Shown here piece after piece: positions 34,890 through 46,528 of a stretch of 64,000 nt of DNA; within the stretch, counting starts at the first letter, position 1; each line of letters starts with the position of its first letter. A program made the translations under genes and the position numbers. The stretch covers positions 21,638,001 to 21,702,000 of the forward strand of contig OU452201.1 in assembly GCA_911728435.2 (NCBI GenBank), in the 5' to 3' direction. The stretch comes from Apoderus coryli. Its lineage: Eukaryota > Arthropoda > Insecta > Coleoptera > Attelabidae. Below the pieces are notes generated by a model. It was not told the DNA's origin. It made no database searches and was given only the letters and a program-made list of their open reading frames with translations.

Positions 34890-36035
34890 GTAGTAAGTAA
34901 GTAAGTAACTTTATTCGTGTTACATTACAATTATGCTTACACTCGTTAAAATATGTATGTGTACAATATATAAAGCACAAGCCTTAAATAGGTAAAGCCT
35001 ATGCTAGTAAATATTCCTCACAAGCACATAACGTCACAGTTATAAAATGTTAGAAAGTGCTACAAACATGAAAACATCTTAAAAACACATATCACAATCA
35101 AAGTATTTGTTAACGCTAAAAAATACTTTAGATAAAAGCGGTCTTTTAATTTTATTTTTTAACAATTTTTCCGGCAGGGACTTAACTTCTTTAGGAAGTT
35201 TGTTATACAGCTTGGACCCTACATAGTTTGGTCCGTTTTGACCTTCTCGAAGTCTCTGGTATTCGACAACGATATGTTTCCTATATCTTATTTTATACTC
35301 GTGCAGATCTTGAAACATGCTAAATTCATCAGAGTTTTTCCTGACATATAACAGACTCTCTAAGATAAACAGAGACGGAAGAGTTAAAATGTCACTGTCT
35401 ATAAAAGCCTGCCTGCAATCTTCCCTATACTTGAGACCCTCTAGCACTCTAATTGCTTTTCTCTGCAGACCAAATACTCTCGCCGCACCAGTTGAGTGGC
35501 CCCACATCAAAATTGCATATGCAATGTGACACTGAACGAAGGCGAAGTAAGCAATGCGTACCAAACTCTTTGAAGCACACTGTGACAAGTTCCGCATGGC
35601 AAACACACCCGATCTCATCCTTTTGGAGACAATGTCCGTGTGCTCATCCCACTTCAGTTTAGGGTCCAACCACACCCCCAGGAACCTCACTACATTATCG
35701 CTATGACGATAATTGTCATTGGACTTTAGCGAAAAAAGCTTTCGCATTGTTTTATTAGCATTCAGAAAGAGCTTCTTAGTTTCGAACCATACTGCAACTT
35801 CAGATTCCGCCTGAGAGGACCCAGCAACAACATATAATTCATTGTGTCTATATGTGAAAGCAGTGTCATCCGCAAATTGTTCAAACTTAAGATTCTGTTC
35901 TTTTTGTATCGGTAAGTCGTTCACAAAAATTAAAAATAATAATGATCCCAGTACAGAACCCTGAGGCACACCAATTGTAATTGGTAGACTTTCCGACATC
36001 CCTATGTTAGTACGTACTTTCTGAATACGTTCACT
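34890..36035 (-). mobile_element. 5'-truncated LINE with intact C-terminal ORF
   Basis: It runs on the minus strand from about 36035 to a tail at about 34890. After the reverse transcriptase C-terminal half (35999-35079, still open) comes a 190-bp 3' UTR ending in CGAATAAAGTTACTTACTTA, that is, a polyadenylation-like signal followed by a TTAC repeat tail. The TTAC tail differs from the ATT tails of the other LINEs here. Because the frame is intact, this is one of the youngest insertions in the window. The 5' edge is at a TAG just beyond 36030. Confidence 0.8.
35079..35999 (-). CDS. LINE reverse transcriptase, C-terminal 306 residues (partial)
   Basis: The reading frame is uninterrupted for 306 codons and in fact extends upstream to about 36025 without a start. 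Residues 9-21 contain GVPQGSVLGSLLF (RT block 4) and residues about 42-48 contain FADDTAF (catalytic block 5, both aspartates kept). RFLGVWLDPKLKWDEH at about 105-120 is RT block 7. The thumb and tail follow (YAILMWGHS, LQRKAIRVLEGLKY, LYNKLPKEVKSLPEKL). The endonuclease and RT blocks 1-3 are missing, so it cannot act alone. The Met used as start is internal to the original protein. Confidence 0.85.
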   Translation of the reverse strand: MSESLPITIGVPQGSVLGSLLFLIFVNDLPIQKEQNLKFEQFADDTAFTYRHNELYVVAGSSQAESEVAVWFETKKLFLNANKTMRKLFSLKSNDNYRHSDNVVRFLGVWLDPKLKWDEHTDIVSKRMRSGVFAMRNLSQCASKSLVRIAYFAFVQCHIAYAILMWGHSTGAARVFGLQRKAIRVLEGLKYREDCRQAFIDSDILTLPSLFILESLLYVRKNSDEFSMFQDLHEYKIRYRKHIVVEYQRLREGQNGPNYVGSKLYNKLPKEVKSLPEKLLKNKIKRPLLSKVFFSVNKYFDCDMCF

Positions 36036-36044
36036 CTAGTCACT

Positions 36045-36515
36045 AGTAGGGGGAAGAGCAGTCGTTTGAGGTATTGCGTTGGTACGGATCGCACGGTGCT
36101 AGTATCGGAGACTAAGTGATGTACTGTCTCTCCCCATTGATTGGTCAAATTTGGCAATCTTTAAGATGTCGGACCAAGGCGATGTGGCACTAGTATCCGA
36201 TCGATTAGCCACAAGCATTTGACTTGATCCTGCCAACCGTTACTATTCAAGGTTGGCAGCAGGTATATTAACAAACATAGCCGATCAATAGGACTGCGGG
36301 AGAGAAGGAGCCCAGCTAGGTAATGCTGCTAGCGCTCACTCGACTGGTGTTGGCCTCGCAGTGGCAAACGGTTCGTTTAGTATGAGACCCCTGGGTGGCA
36401 GTAGGCGTTCCGGAAGTGCCTCCATGTGCATATCCCCTGAGAGGCAAAATGTAACGTGGCAAGTCGTTTGAGGTGTTGCAATCAGACCACCCTAGCCGGT
36501 CAAATAATAATAACA
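36045..36515 (+). repeat. Unclassified GC-richer repeat with an (AAT)n tail
   Basis: The unit stands out by its composition and ends in GGTCAAATAATAATAACAAC, the look of a LINE or SINE tail. The words AGTCGTTTGAGGTATTGCG (36060) and AAGTCGTTTGAGGTGTTGC (36461) occur near both edges as direct repeats. Frames on both strands are short. It could be a LINE 3' region or a composite of two insertions. Confidence 0.4.
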
Positions 36516-38439
36516 ACATAAAAATATATACTAATATTTTTTAATTTACAGTCTTTACTTTTAAAAACAAAATGCATTTTAAAAATTTATGAACTTGAAC
36601 TGCTGGTGGGACAGTTTTCTGCCAAACAAATAATACAGCCGCATTAATCCAACATTAACCACTGGCGCGAGAGGCTACAGCCTCCAAATTCGGGTGTATT
36701 GCAAGCAAAGGACGGACGGAAAAATAGCCCGAGTCGCGCGCGGCCTGCTTATGCTAACGTTATATATCTCGATTGCCATGACGATGCGACTCGCGGCAGC
36801 TTTTTATCTCCCACACTTTATATTAGAAGGTTAAGTTGTTTACGTAGTTTTTTTTTAATTATTTTTTTAGTTATTTGGATGGTTTTCGTTTGTGTATTAT
36901 TCTGTCAATGAAAGGATGAGCTTTTTAACGATAAAATTCCTTTAAAGTCAAAATTTTTACATCAGTATTCTTACTCGAAAAACTAACATAGCAAAAACGG
37001 GAGACGGGAGACAGAAGGCAAAATTATATCGTTCGTTAGTGTTTTTACTAATAATAAAAGCTAAACTGCGATTGAGCCTTTTTTTGTTCTCTGCACTAAA
37101 CCTCTTTTTCAAACCGCGAGCCGCCACTGTAGGTATCTATATTTTCGAATGTTTATAAACTTGGAAATATTGTGGTATACCTAGGAGACTGCTTTTCTTG
37201 TGCATTTTTAGTTTGGGCTACAAAATCCTAATCCACACATCAATATTCACCGAAAGAATATTTTACAGTAAACGATGTGTGTAGTAAATTGTTATTTATT
37301 GCCGTATATTTTAGCTGATATCCCTTTTTATGTCTCTATATCTGAAATACGCGAACATGTCTTTTCTATATATTATGCGAATTTCAAGTAAAGATTTTAG
37401 GTTACCTTTTGGAACCATCATAAATTATAATAAGTTCGAATCAAATTGTAGATTTAGTCGTTAAGAAATATGTATTTTTTTAGTACCACCGTAATTTATT
37501 TAACAATCAAATAATACGAATGTGATCGCTTTTCTTTAGATCTACTCTGTATAATTGACATTTCTAAGGAAATATTGTTTGATACCTTAAACATCAGCCG
37601 GTTTCAAGGAAAATTATTATTAATTTTAAACTCACAATTAAAAAAAATTTTGGATATATATTCAAAAGTCACTGGGAATATATTTTCAGTTGATATAACT
37701 CTATAGTACATTTGTAGAACGTTTTATCTAAATTGTAAATGAATGGCATTTAAAAAACCATTATCTACCATAATAAATGCATTTTTAGTGCATTGAAAAA
37801 TTTATTCAAACATCTATTTTTATTATATCGCTGTTATTGACAAAAACGCTATCAATTTTAGGTCGTCATTTTATAAAAGTAACTTTGATGGATTGGATGT
37901 AGTCAAGTAGAAAATGATGGATGTATGTTTGTCTGACAGTGGTGGCACATCAAGCACAAAAGATATTTTAATTTACGTATTTTGAGCTTTTCAAATTTTG
38001 TTCTATACATTATTATAATTTTTACTTAGTTGTATCTTTTTAGATTATAATTAAATTTGTGTAATAAGCAGCTGATTATATAAAAATATTGAAACCCTCG
38101 ATGAGTAAAATATAGATCAGTAATTGCAAAATATTACTTGCACCTTCTTAATCTTCAATCTCAGACTGAAAAGTACAAAATCTTTTTCGGGAATTTAATC
38201 AAAGTTTAGAACTACGTCACACTCTAAACAATTTCAATATTAAGGTTCTGAGGATCATATTCAAACCCAAGTTTAATATTATATTCATTAAAATGCAGAT
38301 ACAATTCAAAAAGTTTGTGTGAATCACAAAGTTGGTAATATATACAACTTAATATGAGAGGTATTTTTTGTCTTTATCAGATTCAAGCAATATTTTTAAT
38401 TGTTTTCATAAGATAAGATTTGCCAGTCATGGAACAGTA
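36516..38439. other. No recognisable gene
   Basis: GC-richer spot at 36660-36800 with several CpG. GAGCCGCCACTG at 37113-37124 resembles the 3' end of hAT transposons, but no convincing opposite end was found. The remainder is A+T-rich. Confidence 0.4.
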
Positions 38440-38499
38440 CGTTTACTCCTCACATTGAAATTACGCGTTGATAGTATGGAATGTGTTTCATCAGGGACG

Positions 38500-38830
38500 G
38501 GTGCTGCATGGGAGCCGTATAACTGGAGACGGTTATTCGTCTAAATGACACTGACATTGAACTCCTTACCGACGATTCAGAGGAGCTCAGGTGAAATTGC
38601 ATTAGCAGCACTAAGCGTCGCCGGACGGTCTAATATAATAAAACTACTTTCACTCCTACGGTTCGCCAAATGCTGCCTCCCGTAAACCACCCTTCCAACC
38701 TCGCTATTCAAGACAGCCGTTAGGGATCCAACTGCACCTGCCGTGCAAAAACCGTATAATCGGGAGAATAAACAAGGACTAGTGAACTACCCACTAAACA
38801 AACCAAATACAAACAAATTGTAAGCATCAC
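38500..38830 (+). pseudogene. Unidentified degenerate coding island
   Basis: The base composition is coding-like. One frame contains VIRLNDTDIELLTDDSEELR, an acidic stretch of the kind seen near the start of piggyBac-like transposases. A frame further on reads LPTSLFKTAVRDPTAPAVQK then NREN. There are several stops. PiggyBac origin is only a guess; an old host pseudogene is an alternative. Confidence 0.25.
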
Positions 38831-38872
38831 TAATTATTAAGGTCTCAAATAATGATCTAAACTAGTCAGTGA

Positions 38873-38926
38873 AATATTTCTTTGAGCCGACTGAATATAT
38901 TTTTTCAGTCGGCTCAAAAAAATATT
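38873..38926. repeat. 54-bp hairpin
   Basis: TTTGAGCCGACTGAA (38881-38895) pairs perfectly with TTCAGTCGGCTCAAA (38904-38918), loop eight bases. The match extends outwards over AATATT with one mismatch. Confidence 0.85.
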
Positions 38927-39931
38927 CAATTGTTTTAATATGAAAATAAACCGTAACCATCTTGGACACACTGTATTCCTCAACATTGTTCCTTGAATTG
39001 TACACTCCTCTGGACTACTTTCAATTAACTATAATCCTTTAAATAACTCAAATAGTATACATTAGGTTTATGAAATAATGCAACATGTGAACCCCTCAAA
39101 AATATATTTCCTCAACATCAGTAGAAACCAAAAACAACAGGCAGAATGAAACCAGAGTTTTCTAACAAAATTACAAACCTAATGTGTGTTTTTGACATTA
39201 GGCACACGTTTGCTAAAACATGAAAATCGTAAGCAAGGACCCCAAAACGAATACTTCCATCAAAATCTCGATCTGATCACAATACCTCTCTTGTGTACTA
39301 TACTGGTTACATGTTGCGGAAGGTAAAATTACTTTAAATATTCCATAAATATGCATACATGTATTTTTCTGGATAACTACACGTGTAAGGTGTATATAAA
39401 GTCGCAAGTATGCACATTTTAAATATTTCTTTCAAACATTATTCAACCCTCTTTAAAATTTTATTTCGTTTGAGCCTCTCAGAAAAGTTCGTATCGCTTC
39501 AAATAAATAAAATATCAGCTTTATCTATATACTACGAAGTGATTCAGCAGGTCGTAATAGGCAATCATTTTACTGTAAATAGAAAGTTAAAATTAATATA
39601 AAACATTAATATAAAACAAAATATCGCAATTTAAGGAAAAACACGTTAAATTTTTGACATTTTTATGAAAATTTTTGGATTCTCATCAAAGTGTTAAACC
39701 AAAATTTTCATTCATTTCATTCCGAATGATTTATTTTGCAATTTTTATTTATTTAGTAAAATGCACTCAAACATTAAGAGTTGAGTAATTATTATTGTAA
39801 GTTGAAAAGTTCATATAAATATAAATACTCAAACTTTCTAAAAAAAATCGGGTTTTCCTAAATATCTTAATAACTTTTCAGTCGATTTTGTTCAAATTTG
39901 GCAGTGGTGTAATAGTATATTAAGTATAAAG

Positions 39932-40033
39932 GGCGGTAAAGCATAAGTTGCAGCCCGCCGCTGTATAGACGCACGAGTGAGCGAAGCGAGCGAGGGCAGC
40001 TATACAGCGAAGGGCTGCAGCGGCTTTACCGCC
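39932..40033. repeat. GC-rich long hairpin
   Basis: Nested arms: GGCGGTAAAGC/GCTTTACCGCC (39932/40023), TGCAGCCC/GGGCTGCA (39949/40012), CGCTGTATAG/CTATACAGCG (39959/40000). The apical loop is GAGCGAAGCGAGC-rich. It is by far the most GC-rich and structured 100 bp in the neighbourhood. The outer GGCGGTAAA word recurs in the palindrome at 40592. Probably the end of a DNA transposon with structured termini; family unknown. Confidence 0.8.
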
Positions 40034-40050
40034 AGTGGTGCTTACAACTG

Positions 40051-40648
40051 TTTTTCGCCTGCCTCTTCATAAATTGGAACTGCAATATTAAACCAAAAGA
40101 ACTTTATTTTAATAATTAATTATTACTGTTATGAACTGACAGTTTTTGACAGTAATTAATGGGAGTATTTTTTGACGTGCATGATAATAGGCGTTATCCT
40201 TTGACAAACTCAGATCAGATAAACTTATGTGACAGGCTCACATGTCAATGTTGAGTATTTTAAATGTAGAAAGAAACTGTCAAATTATTATCTGAGCGTG
40301 TACGCTATAGAAATTTGATTTTAGAATCTTAAGTATATTTCGGTACTACAATAATAATGAAAAAGTGATTACTAATTAATAATGGACAATTTTAAATAAT
40401 TAAATGAGTTTAGCGGAATGGCAGACAACTACCTAAGTAAACTTTCTAAATTAATTGTCAACTTGTCCTCTAGATGGAATGCACATTAAGTTAAGTGAGT
40501 GAAAAATTCTGATGTTAACGTTATTATTGGAAACCTAACAGTAGCGCCATCTATGAAAAAAAAAATAAAAAGAGCGGGCGCTAAATGGTCACTTACCGCC
40601 CGCATATGCGGGCGGTAAAACTCAGTTTAAATGCAGGCAGGCGAAAAA
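40051..40648. repeat. Interval bounded by TTTTTCGCCTGCCT inverted repeats
   Basis: TTTTTCGCCTGCCT (40051-40064) and AGGCAGGCGAAAAA (40635-40648) are perfect 14-bp inverted repeats about 600 bp apart. Inside, near the right edge, lies a 26-bp perfect palindrome. No coding sequence found. Together with the adjacent GC-rich hairpin this may be one non-autonomous element. Confidence 0.5.
40592..40617. repeat. Perfect 26-bp palindrome
   Basis: Each half is TTACCGCCCGCAT. It repeats the GGCGGTAA word found at the edge of the hairpin at 39932. Confidence 0.9.
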
Positions 40649-40720
40649 GGTAGTAAGGGGCTATTTTACTAAGTTGCATTAATAGTTTTTTTTTTGTCTA
40701 TTGAGTTTCATTAATATCTC

Positions 40721-40960
40721 GCTTCGTTTTCGAGAAAAAAGCACTTTTTACATGTCCCTGGGACAATAACATAATAAAACTGGATCGGGCGCGCATGTTT
40801 TAATAATAAGTCAATTATCAAAACATGCAAAAAAGTGCTTTTAATTCTTTATCTCGAAAACGAAGCATTTTTGGAGCTATGTTTAATGAACTTTTCATCT
40901 TACAATTACTCAAAGAATCACCTCCTGAAGTTTGGCCATGTACTTAAATAACACCCTGTT
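40721..40960 (-). repeat. Solo mariner-type terminus with inner inverted repeat
   Basis: Read on the minus strand from 40960: ACAGGGTGTTATTTAAGTAC, AAACTTCAGGAGGTGATTCT, TTGAGTAATTGTAAGAT, the same order of words as at 11401-11480. Further in, CTTCGTTTTCGAGATAAAGA (40866-40847) is repeated in inverted orientation at 40721-40740. No transposase is attached. Confidence 0.6.
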
Positions 40961-41399
40961 TATGTCGACAGCGTCACGACAAAAAGGTGTATGCGGTTTA
41001 TGATTTTTTTTTCAGGAAACGTAAAATATCGCTATATTTTACTTTTTTCATATTTTTTTTTACATCTTTGAATTGTAAAAAATAAATTATTTCCGTTCTA
41101 GTAGATATTTCTTCAAAATATGTAATTACTAATTAAATATATAAGTGATTTAAATTTTGGTGTTTACGCCTTTTTTGATTTTTTAATTTGGCGTTTACGT
41201 GTTTCTGAATTGCGTTTAAGTGTTTTATCTTATTGTTATTTCAAGTATAATTTGCCTGTTACGTCTTCTAATTTTCAAGAAGAAAATAAAACAGTGGTGG
41301 AAAAGTCTTGTCGTAATAAAATGAAACATTAATGTAACAAAAATATAGGTAAATGATTCTGGCTTTTAAATTCTAAAACGTGTTTGAAGTGTCTTTGTG
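40961..41399. other. No recognisable gene
   Basis: A+T-rich; might include decayed hAT coding sequence belonging to the fragment that follows, but nothing I can show. Confidence 0.35.
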
Positions 41400-41600
41400 G
41401 GAGGTTTAACGAAACAATTGGATAAATTAGAACCGTATATTATTCCTCAATTACAGTACATACATATAACTTCCGTAGGTGTTGAGCGTAGTTTCTCTAT
41501 ATTTAAACTTAAAATTTATGTTCGCAGACGGTTGTTATAATGTTAAATCCTAGTTTATTTTTGATATTTAGGTATAAAAACATGTTAGTTATAAACTTAT
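41400..41600 (+). pseudogene. hAT transposase, dimerisation-domain fragment
   Basis: At 41469-41530 the frame reads TSVGVERSFSIFKLKIYVRR followed by RLL and a stop. This is the C-terminal hAT dimerisation motif ('T...ERSFS..K.....R'). The next frame gives MLNPSLFLIFRYKNML, matching the helix that follows it. One frameshift separates them. Nothing of the RNase H-like core was recognised upstream. Confidence 0.65.
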
Positions 41601-44365
41601 TGTAGTTAAATTAAATAAAAATATTGTACGCTCATCACTTGTGGTTAAATCTTTTGTAAAAAATTTAACTTTTGACAGAATAGCGCGTTTCATTTAACAC
41701 AAAGAGTGTTACTTTATTTAAGAAAATATTACTCTGCATTATAAATCTATACATTTTTCGAGGAAATTGTGCATTTGTTTAAAAAGTGGATGCGGATGCA
41801 TATTTTCCGTTTTTTTATTGCATTGATCCGCTCTTTAGTAATAATATTGCTATTAGAAAAAAGTTTAACGAATATGAGACATGTTTTTTTTTCTGTTTTC
41901 TTGTATTATTGGAATCCTGTCATGATAGACATTCAACCAGCGTGAGTGTGGACCTACAGTTTAGAGTGGAATCCGAACCACGGGGTATTGGCTTTAGATG
42001 TCAAATAATTAGGAATTAACTGTAATACCTACAAAGCATTGAAATGCCTGCCTTGTAGAGCATAAGTTTAAATTTAATTGAATCATAATATGTGAATGCT
42101 TACATTCCCGAGTTTACACTTTGAGAATGACAAAAAAGGCTTGTTGATGACAACATTCTGGTAGTAATACGACCACTTTTGTTTTGCAACATCCTACAAG
42201 ATTCCCTAAGCATAGCTGTTATTTAATTAGCAGAAATCAAAACACTACGGGCTTATATAGCGGACATACGGCCTACCTAATAACTACTAGTTTGTTAGCC
42301 CACTGGTTTACAATCAAATCAAACATTAGAATGAAATATGGTTCATTAGGAGAGTTGCTCTTCTACAAAAATAATAAGCAGTACCTGTGCAGGTTGGTGA
42401 TCCTTTGGTATGAGGAAGATAAAAGTGAGTATCTGCATGGTGGAATAGGTTCTCTCATAATGGTGAAAATATGTTTGATAATTATGTATGGGTTAAAGTG
42501 AAATATTTTCCTCGTAAGCCACGTATTCTATTTAAATTCGTTGAAGTTTATATAAAATTGGCTGTTGTCAGACATTATTCCATATCGAAAATATTTCATT
42601 TCTGTTTATCGTACACAATAAACGTATAACTTCGTGCTAATGCTAGACCACCAACCTCGACGCGTCTTTAGTAAAGCATCTTCGAAATTGGAATTTTCAT
42701 AACAAATTAGCTGCAAAACTAGATTTCGGGTCCCGATGAATTTTGTATATCCCGTCAGGTATAAACTATTAGCAAAGATTATGTGCACGACAAAAGAGAG
42801 GAATCCCGGATGCTGCCAGGGATGAAACTAATTAAGCGTATATCTTGTCTATAGAAAGGATTTAGCCTCAAAAATTCAGAATGTTTAAAAAAGCCATATA
42901 ATATGTTTCTTGTGGCATGAAAGGATAAGACACATGATTTAACTATTTCGCTACTATTTAAAATTCTGCATGAGAAAAAATCGAAATTTATCATTGACAT
43001 TTAAGGTTTATAAAGTTGGATCAAAATATGTATAAAATAAGGTTTGTCCTCATTCACGCAGTGGGATTTATTACTAATCCGAAGGATTACTTTGTAATCA
43101 TTAGTTTTTATAAGTCTAAATGGTATTATTTAAGCCTTTTTATCAGCTCTTACAATGCCATGATATATCCCAACGTAACTGGAGTTCCTTTATTGCGATA
43201 TCTAGACATACATTCACAATATTTGGCGATCTAATACTTCGAATCACTTATCCAATTCGTAATACTATGTTTGCTAGTGGCGAACTGTTACTTTTGAGAA
43301 TGTTATTTATGGCTTCGCTCACATTTATCAGACACAAAAATTTTATTTGCTTTTTTAAAAAAGTTCAGAAACTTTTATTTTAAGGTGTAAAACATAATGC
43401 TAACTAGTTTGTCGTAAGTGTTAGGCAATTATATATGCGAATGGTTCAGGGTCTTAATTCGCACACTAGAATAAGTATATAAATTATTGGCTCAAAACAG
43501 TAATGAAATTGGATTTATCTCTGTCAGTGTCCAATTGTCAGCTGAAGAAGATATTTTAATATAATTCTCGTTTCGAGACCTACTTTTTTTCCGTTTCGAT
43601 TAGTGGTTTATGGGGTATAACGCCAGAAATTTTGAAATCTCTGAACTACTTACCACTGATCTTAATCTATGAAATAAGTATAGAAAATATCCATTGTGAT
43701 AATCCAAGCAGGGGTTGCAGCAATTTTTTCTATTTCGCAGATAAAATACCGATGTTAGTCATGAACTTTCATAAACTCTAATGAAATTTTATAAATTAAT
43801 AATCAGCGAAAAATACGTATAGTTCGATCCGATGCAATATTTTTATGACAATATATACCGGGTGGAACAATATGATCTTTGGGATTGTATAGTATTACAG
43901 GTATAATTCGGTTACCTTCGTCAATGATACCTTGTCACAAGTCTGCTCATTCCGGCGACATCGCTTTATGTGGAGGCTTACAATCTTACTGGAAGAGCAG
44001 ATTCTTCTCACGAAAACCTCTGCGATTATGGCTTTTAAAGCTTGTTAATTCAGCTTTAACCAACACATTCAAATGCCAATGAGATTTTTAGATAAAAAGA
44101 GCGGCTCGAAATTTGCTATCAAAAGATTTTCTGGATGCTAGGTGGGTACGTTTTGGAACATGGGCGGTTGAGTATCACATTGCGAAAAAAAGAGCATTTG
44201 TTGAAGAACAAGATATTAAAAAGGAAGTTCGGGTCGCCATTGATTCGGCTATTCATAAAATCAGTACATTCTAAACGCTCGTTAGTACCGTCTGCATTTA
44301 TCTCGTTAAAAATTAAGAAACTTATCTTTTGTTTGAAGGAATACGAATAAAATTTCTATATCAGT
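41601..44365. other. No recognisable gene
   Basis: Contains several open frames of 60-105 codons (longest 42184-42501, plus). None has a known motif, codon regularity or neighbours to support it. No inverted repeats stood out. TATACCGGGTGGAACAATAT at 43855 vaguely resembles a transposon end. Confidence 0.45.
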
Positions 44366-44412
44366 CTAACCTCTGATGACGGCAGCAGATTCGTTCCCGA
44401 AGCGTTAGGATT
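44366..44412 (+). ncRNA. Decayed hammerhead-like motif, second type
   Basis: Order on the plus strand: CCT (44370-44372), core CTGATGA (44373-44379), GC-rich stem II region starting CGGCAGCAGATTCG, core GAA with G in place of the last A, CGTT, then AGG (44407-44409), which pairs with CCT. Stem III would be ACGT with no loop, possible only between two molecules. Stem II no longer pairs well. Downstream sequence (GTTTTGATTTCACGTTTTTA) resembles the ends of the other copies. Likely a divergent Penelope subfamily, inactive. Confidence 0.5.
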
Positions 44413-45658
44413 GTATCAAAAGAGAAGTTTTGATTTCACGTTTTTATTTATATTAAAATTAAAATTATTTTCACTAAGTTTTATATTACTTTACATCCAT
44501 TCACAACTTTAGCTATCCTTTCATTGAAGCCGTGGCTTTTACTTACTAATCCGAAATGATTATTTTAGTGAATATAGCTTAGGTGTAGGTTTATTTTATC
44601 TTTAAAATGGCAAAGTTTTAAAATAATGAGTCCAAATTGATATACTAAGATCCTGAGACAGTAGTCCAGCTATTTCGAACTTCCTAGCGTTATTTCTCAA
44701 AAACTAATAACACCAATTTTAAAAATGCTTGAAGTGACAATAACTTAACAATTTTTCAAATCATATTATCACTTGACTATTGGTTGAAGTTATAGTGTTA
44801 AAAGTGTTTCTCTTATGACTATACAATCGTCGCGTCTGCTCCGAACGTTCTTTATTTTATTTTCGGAAAACGAAAAATACGGAAATTTTTGGGGGGCCAC
44901 CCTGTATATTCTACTGTATAGTTTATGTATCTAGTTATTCAAAATTTTCTGTTAACCAATCATTTGTGATTATTATAATAAATAAATATTGAAAACTTAC
45001 ATTTTCATATACTCTAAACTCTAAATCATATAAAGTTCCAGATGAACAAATATTTTAAAATATATAATATAATATACTAGATGCGCCCATTCCGTTCTGC
45101 CTGTGTAAATATTGTGAAGTTGCAATAAACATACAAATGCACAATATTGCAAAAGTTTTGTAGTGTATGTTACACAATATTTTACATGAAGGTCGAATTC
45201 TCCTTTAGTGATGTAATTATTTACTTTTTTTTGGTTGTGCTTTGTCATATTTAATACCAAAACTGAATCGAAATTACCTACATGGTGTTTGGTCGATATA
45301 TAAAACGTGTTTTACAGAGAATCGTATTTGTAAATGAAAAATGTCAATACTTAATACAATCAAAAGATGAAACCCATTAAACTATGTATGTTTAATTTTA
45401 TCTGGTTATAAATAAGCGTTGTAAATAGAGTGCCAGTTACAATCCGAAAATTTAATTATTTGACACTTATTATTTGATTTTCATAGTTCAATAATTCTAC
45501 TACGCTTCACTATCAACTGGTTATACATATACCGAGTGTTCCACCGGGAAGGGATTCGATCGATTATGAAGAAACTACACTGTGAAACAATCTGAAAATC
45601 TGATCTAGTACGTAGGTCGACGGGACCAATTCGGCTAACCTGTTTTCAAGAATCTAGT
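44413..45658. other. No recognisable gene
   Basis: CCACCCTGTATATTCTACTG near 44900 is another transposon-end-like word. Nothing else identified. Confidence 0.4.
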
Positions 45659-45911
45659 ACTTCCGGTTATACCGAAAGTGAGTGTCAACTTCCTTATTTC
45701 AAATACAACCCTATATATTTTTTTTTTTGTAATTCTAAAGATATTTCATGCATTAAATATAATATTAATTAGTAGTAATAATTATGGCAGGGCCTATAAT
45801 TCAAATTAACGAAGACTACCTAAATTTGTTTATTATTAGTTAGGAAATAAAATGCTGTCGCATCCACTAAATTGTTTATTAACAGGTCCCTCTAACGAAC
45901 CACTCATTCAA

Positions 45912-45953
45912 TCAATACATGTTTCGGCCCTAGTAAGGGTCATCATCAGTTGA
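45912..45953 (-). ncRNA. Hammerhead ribozyme motif downstream of a Penelope endonuclease
   Basis: Minus strand: stem I strand TCAA (45953-45950), core CTGATGA (45949-45943), stem II with CCCT/AGGG and loop TACT (flanked by mismatched bases), core GAAA, ACATGT for the reduced stem III, GTA as cleavage trinucleotide (45918-45916), stem I strand TTGA (45915-45912). Stem I differs in sequence from the 24-kb copies but pairs perfectly in four positions, which is compensatory evidence for the fold. Stem II is weaker. Activity untested. Confidence 0.7.
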
Positions 45954-46528
45954 AAACTATTATAACAACTATAAAGAGAAAAGGAAAAGTATTTAAATGT
46001 ATCAATATTACACAATATGTTGTAGTTATAATCTTACCTTAGTGGAAAGAAAACTTTAACTAAAATCAAACTACATATTATAGGTGAACTTAATTAGTTA
46101 GTCTGAGGGTTTCTGAGGGAAACCGATCAGTTACATTCTACATGTTATTTAGTTTCTTTTTATAAATCATGGGTGAATTATTTTTCTCGTAAAGTTTTTT
46201 ATAGGTTTTTATTTGAAACGTGTTATTATGAACACACACCAAATAGAAATGAGAGGGAAGGTCAAGTACTGTCAATCATGCAATTGTTTGAAGTTAGTAA
46301 TATATCAGTTTTGGCAGGTTGTACTACATGGTACACAGTCAAGCCAGCTACGGCCATGTATGAGAAGAAGAGTTGTTGTTTGATAAAATGTGTAAGGTTG
46401 AAATTGTGTTAATAGCGTCCTGTTGGTTATTATAACGTCTAGACAGTTATGTTGATGTTAAAATAAAGGGACAAGAGGAAGGTATTTATTTTTATTTTGA
46501 GGTTAGAGTTTCTGACACCTGGTATGAA

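Noticed and set aside
35317..35662. Plus-strand frames of about 70 codons
   Set aside because: Shadows of the LINE reverse transcriptase frame on the minus strand.
36661..37124. Possible hAT MITE with CACTGGCG and CGCCACTG ends
   Set aside because: The left end would have to be CAGTGGCG; it has the wrong base at the third position, and no 8-bp duplication flanks the pair. Only the right end looks plausible.
42184..42501. 105-codon open frame
   Set aside because: No known motif, no codon or compositional signal, no splice sites or neighbours to support it. It is the best candidate for an unknown fragment in 41.6-44.3 kb, but I cannot support it.
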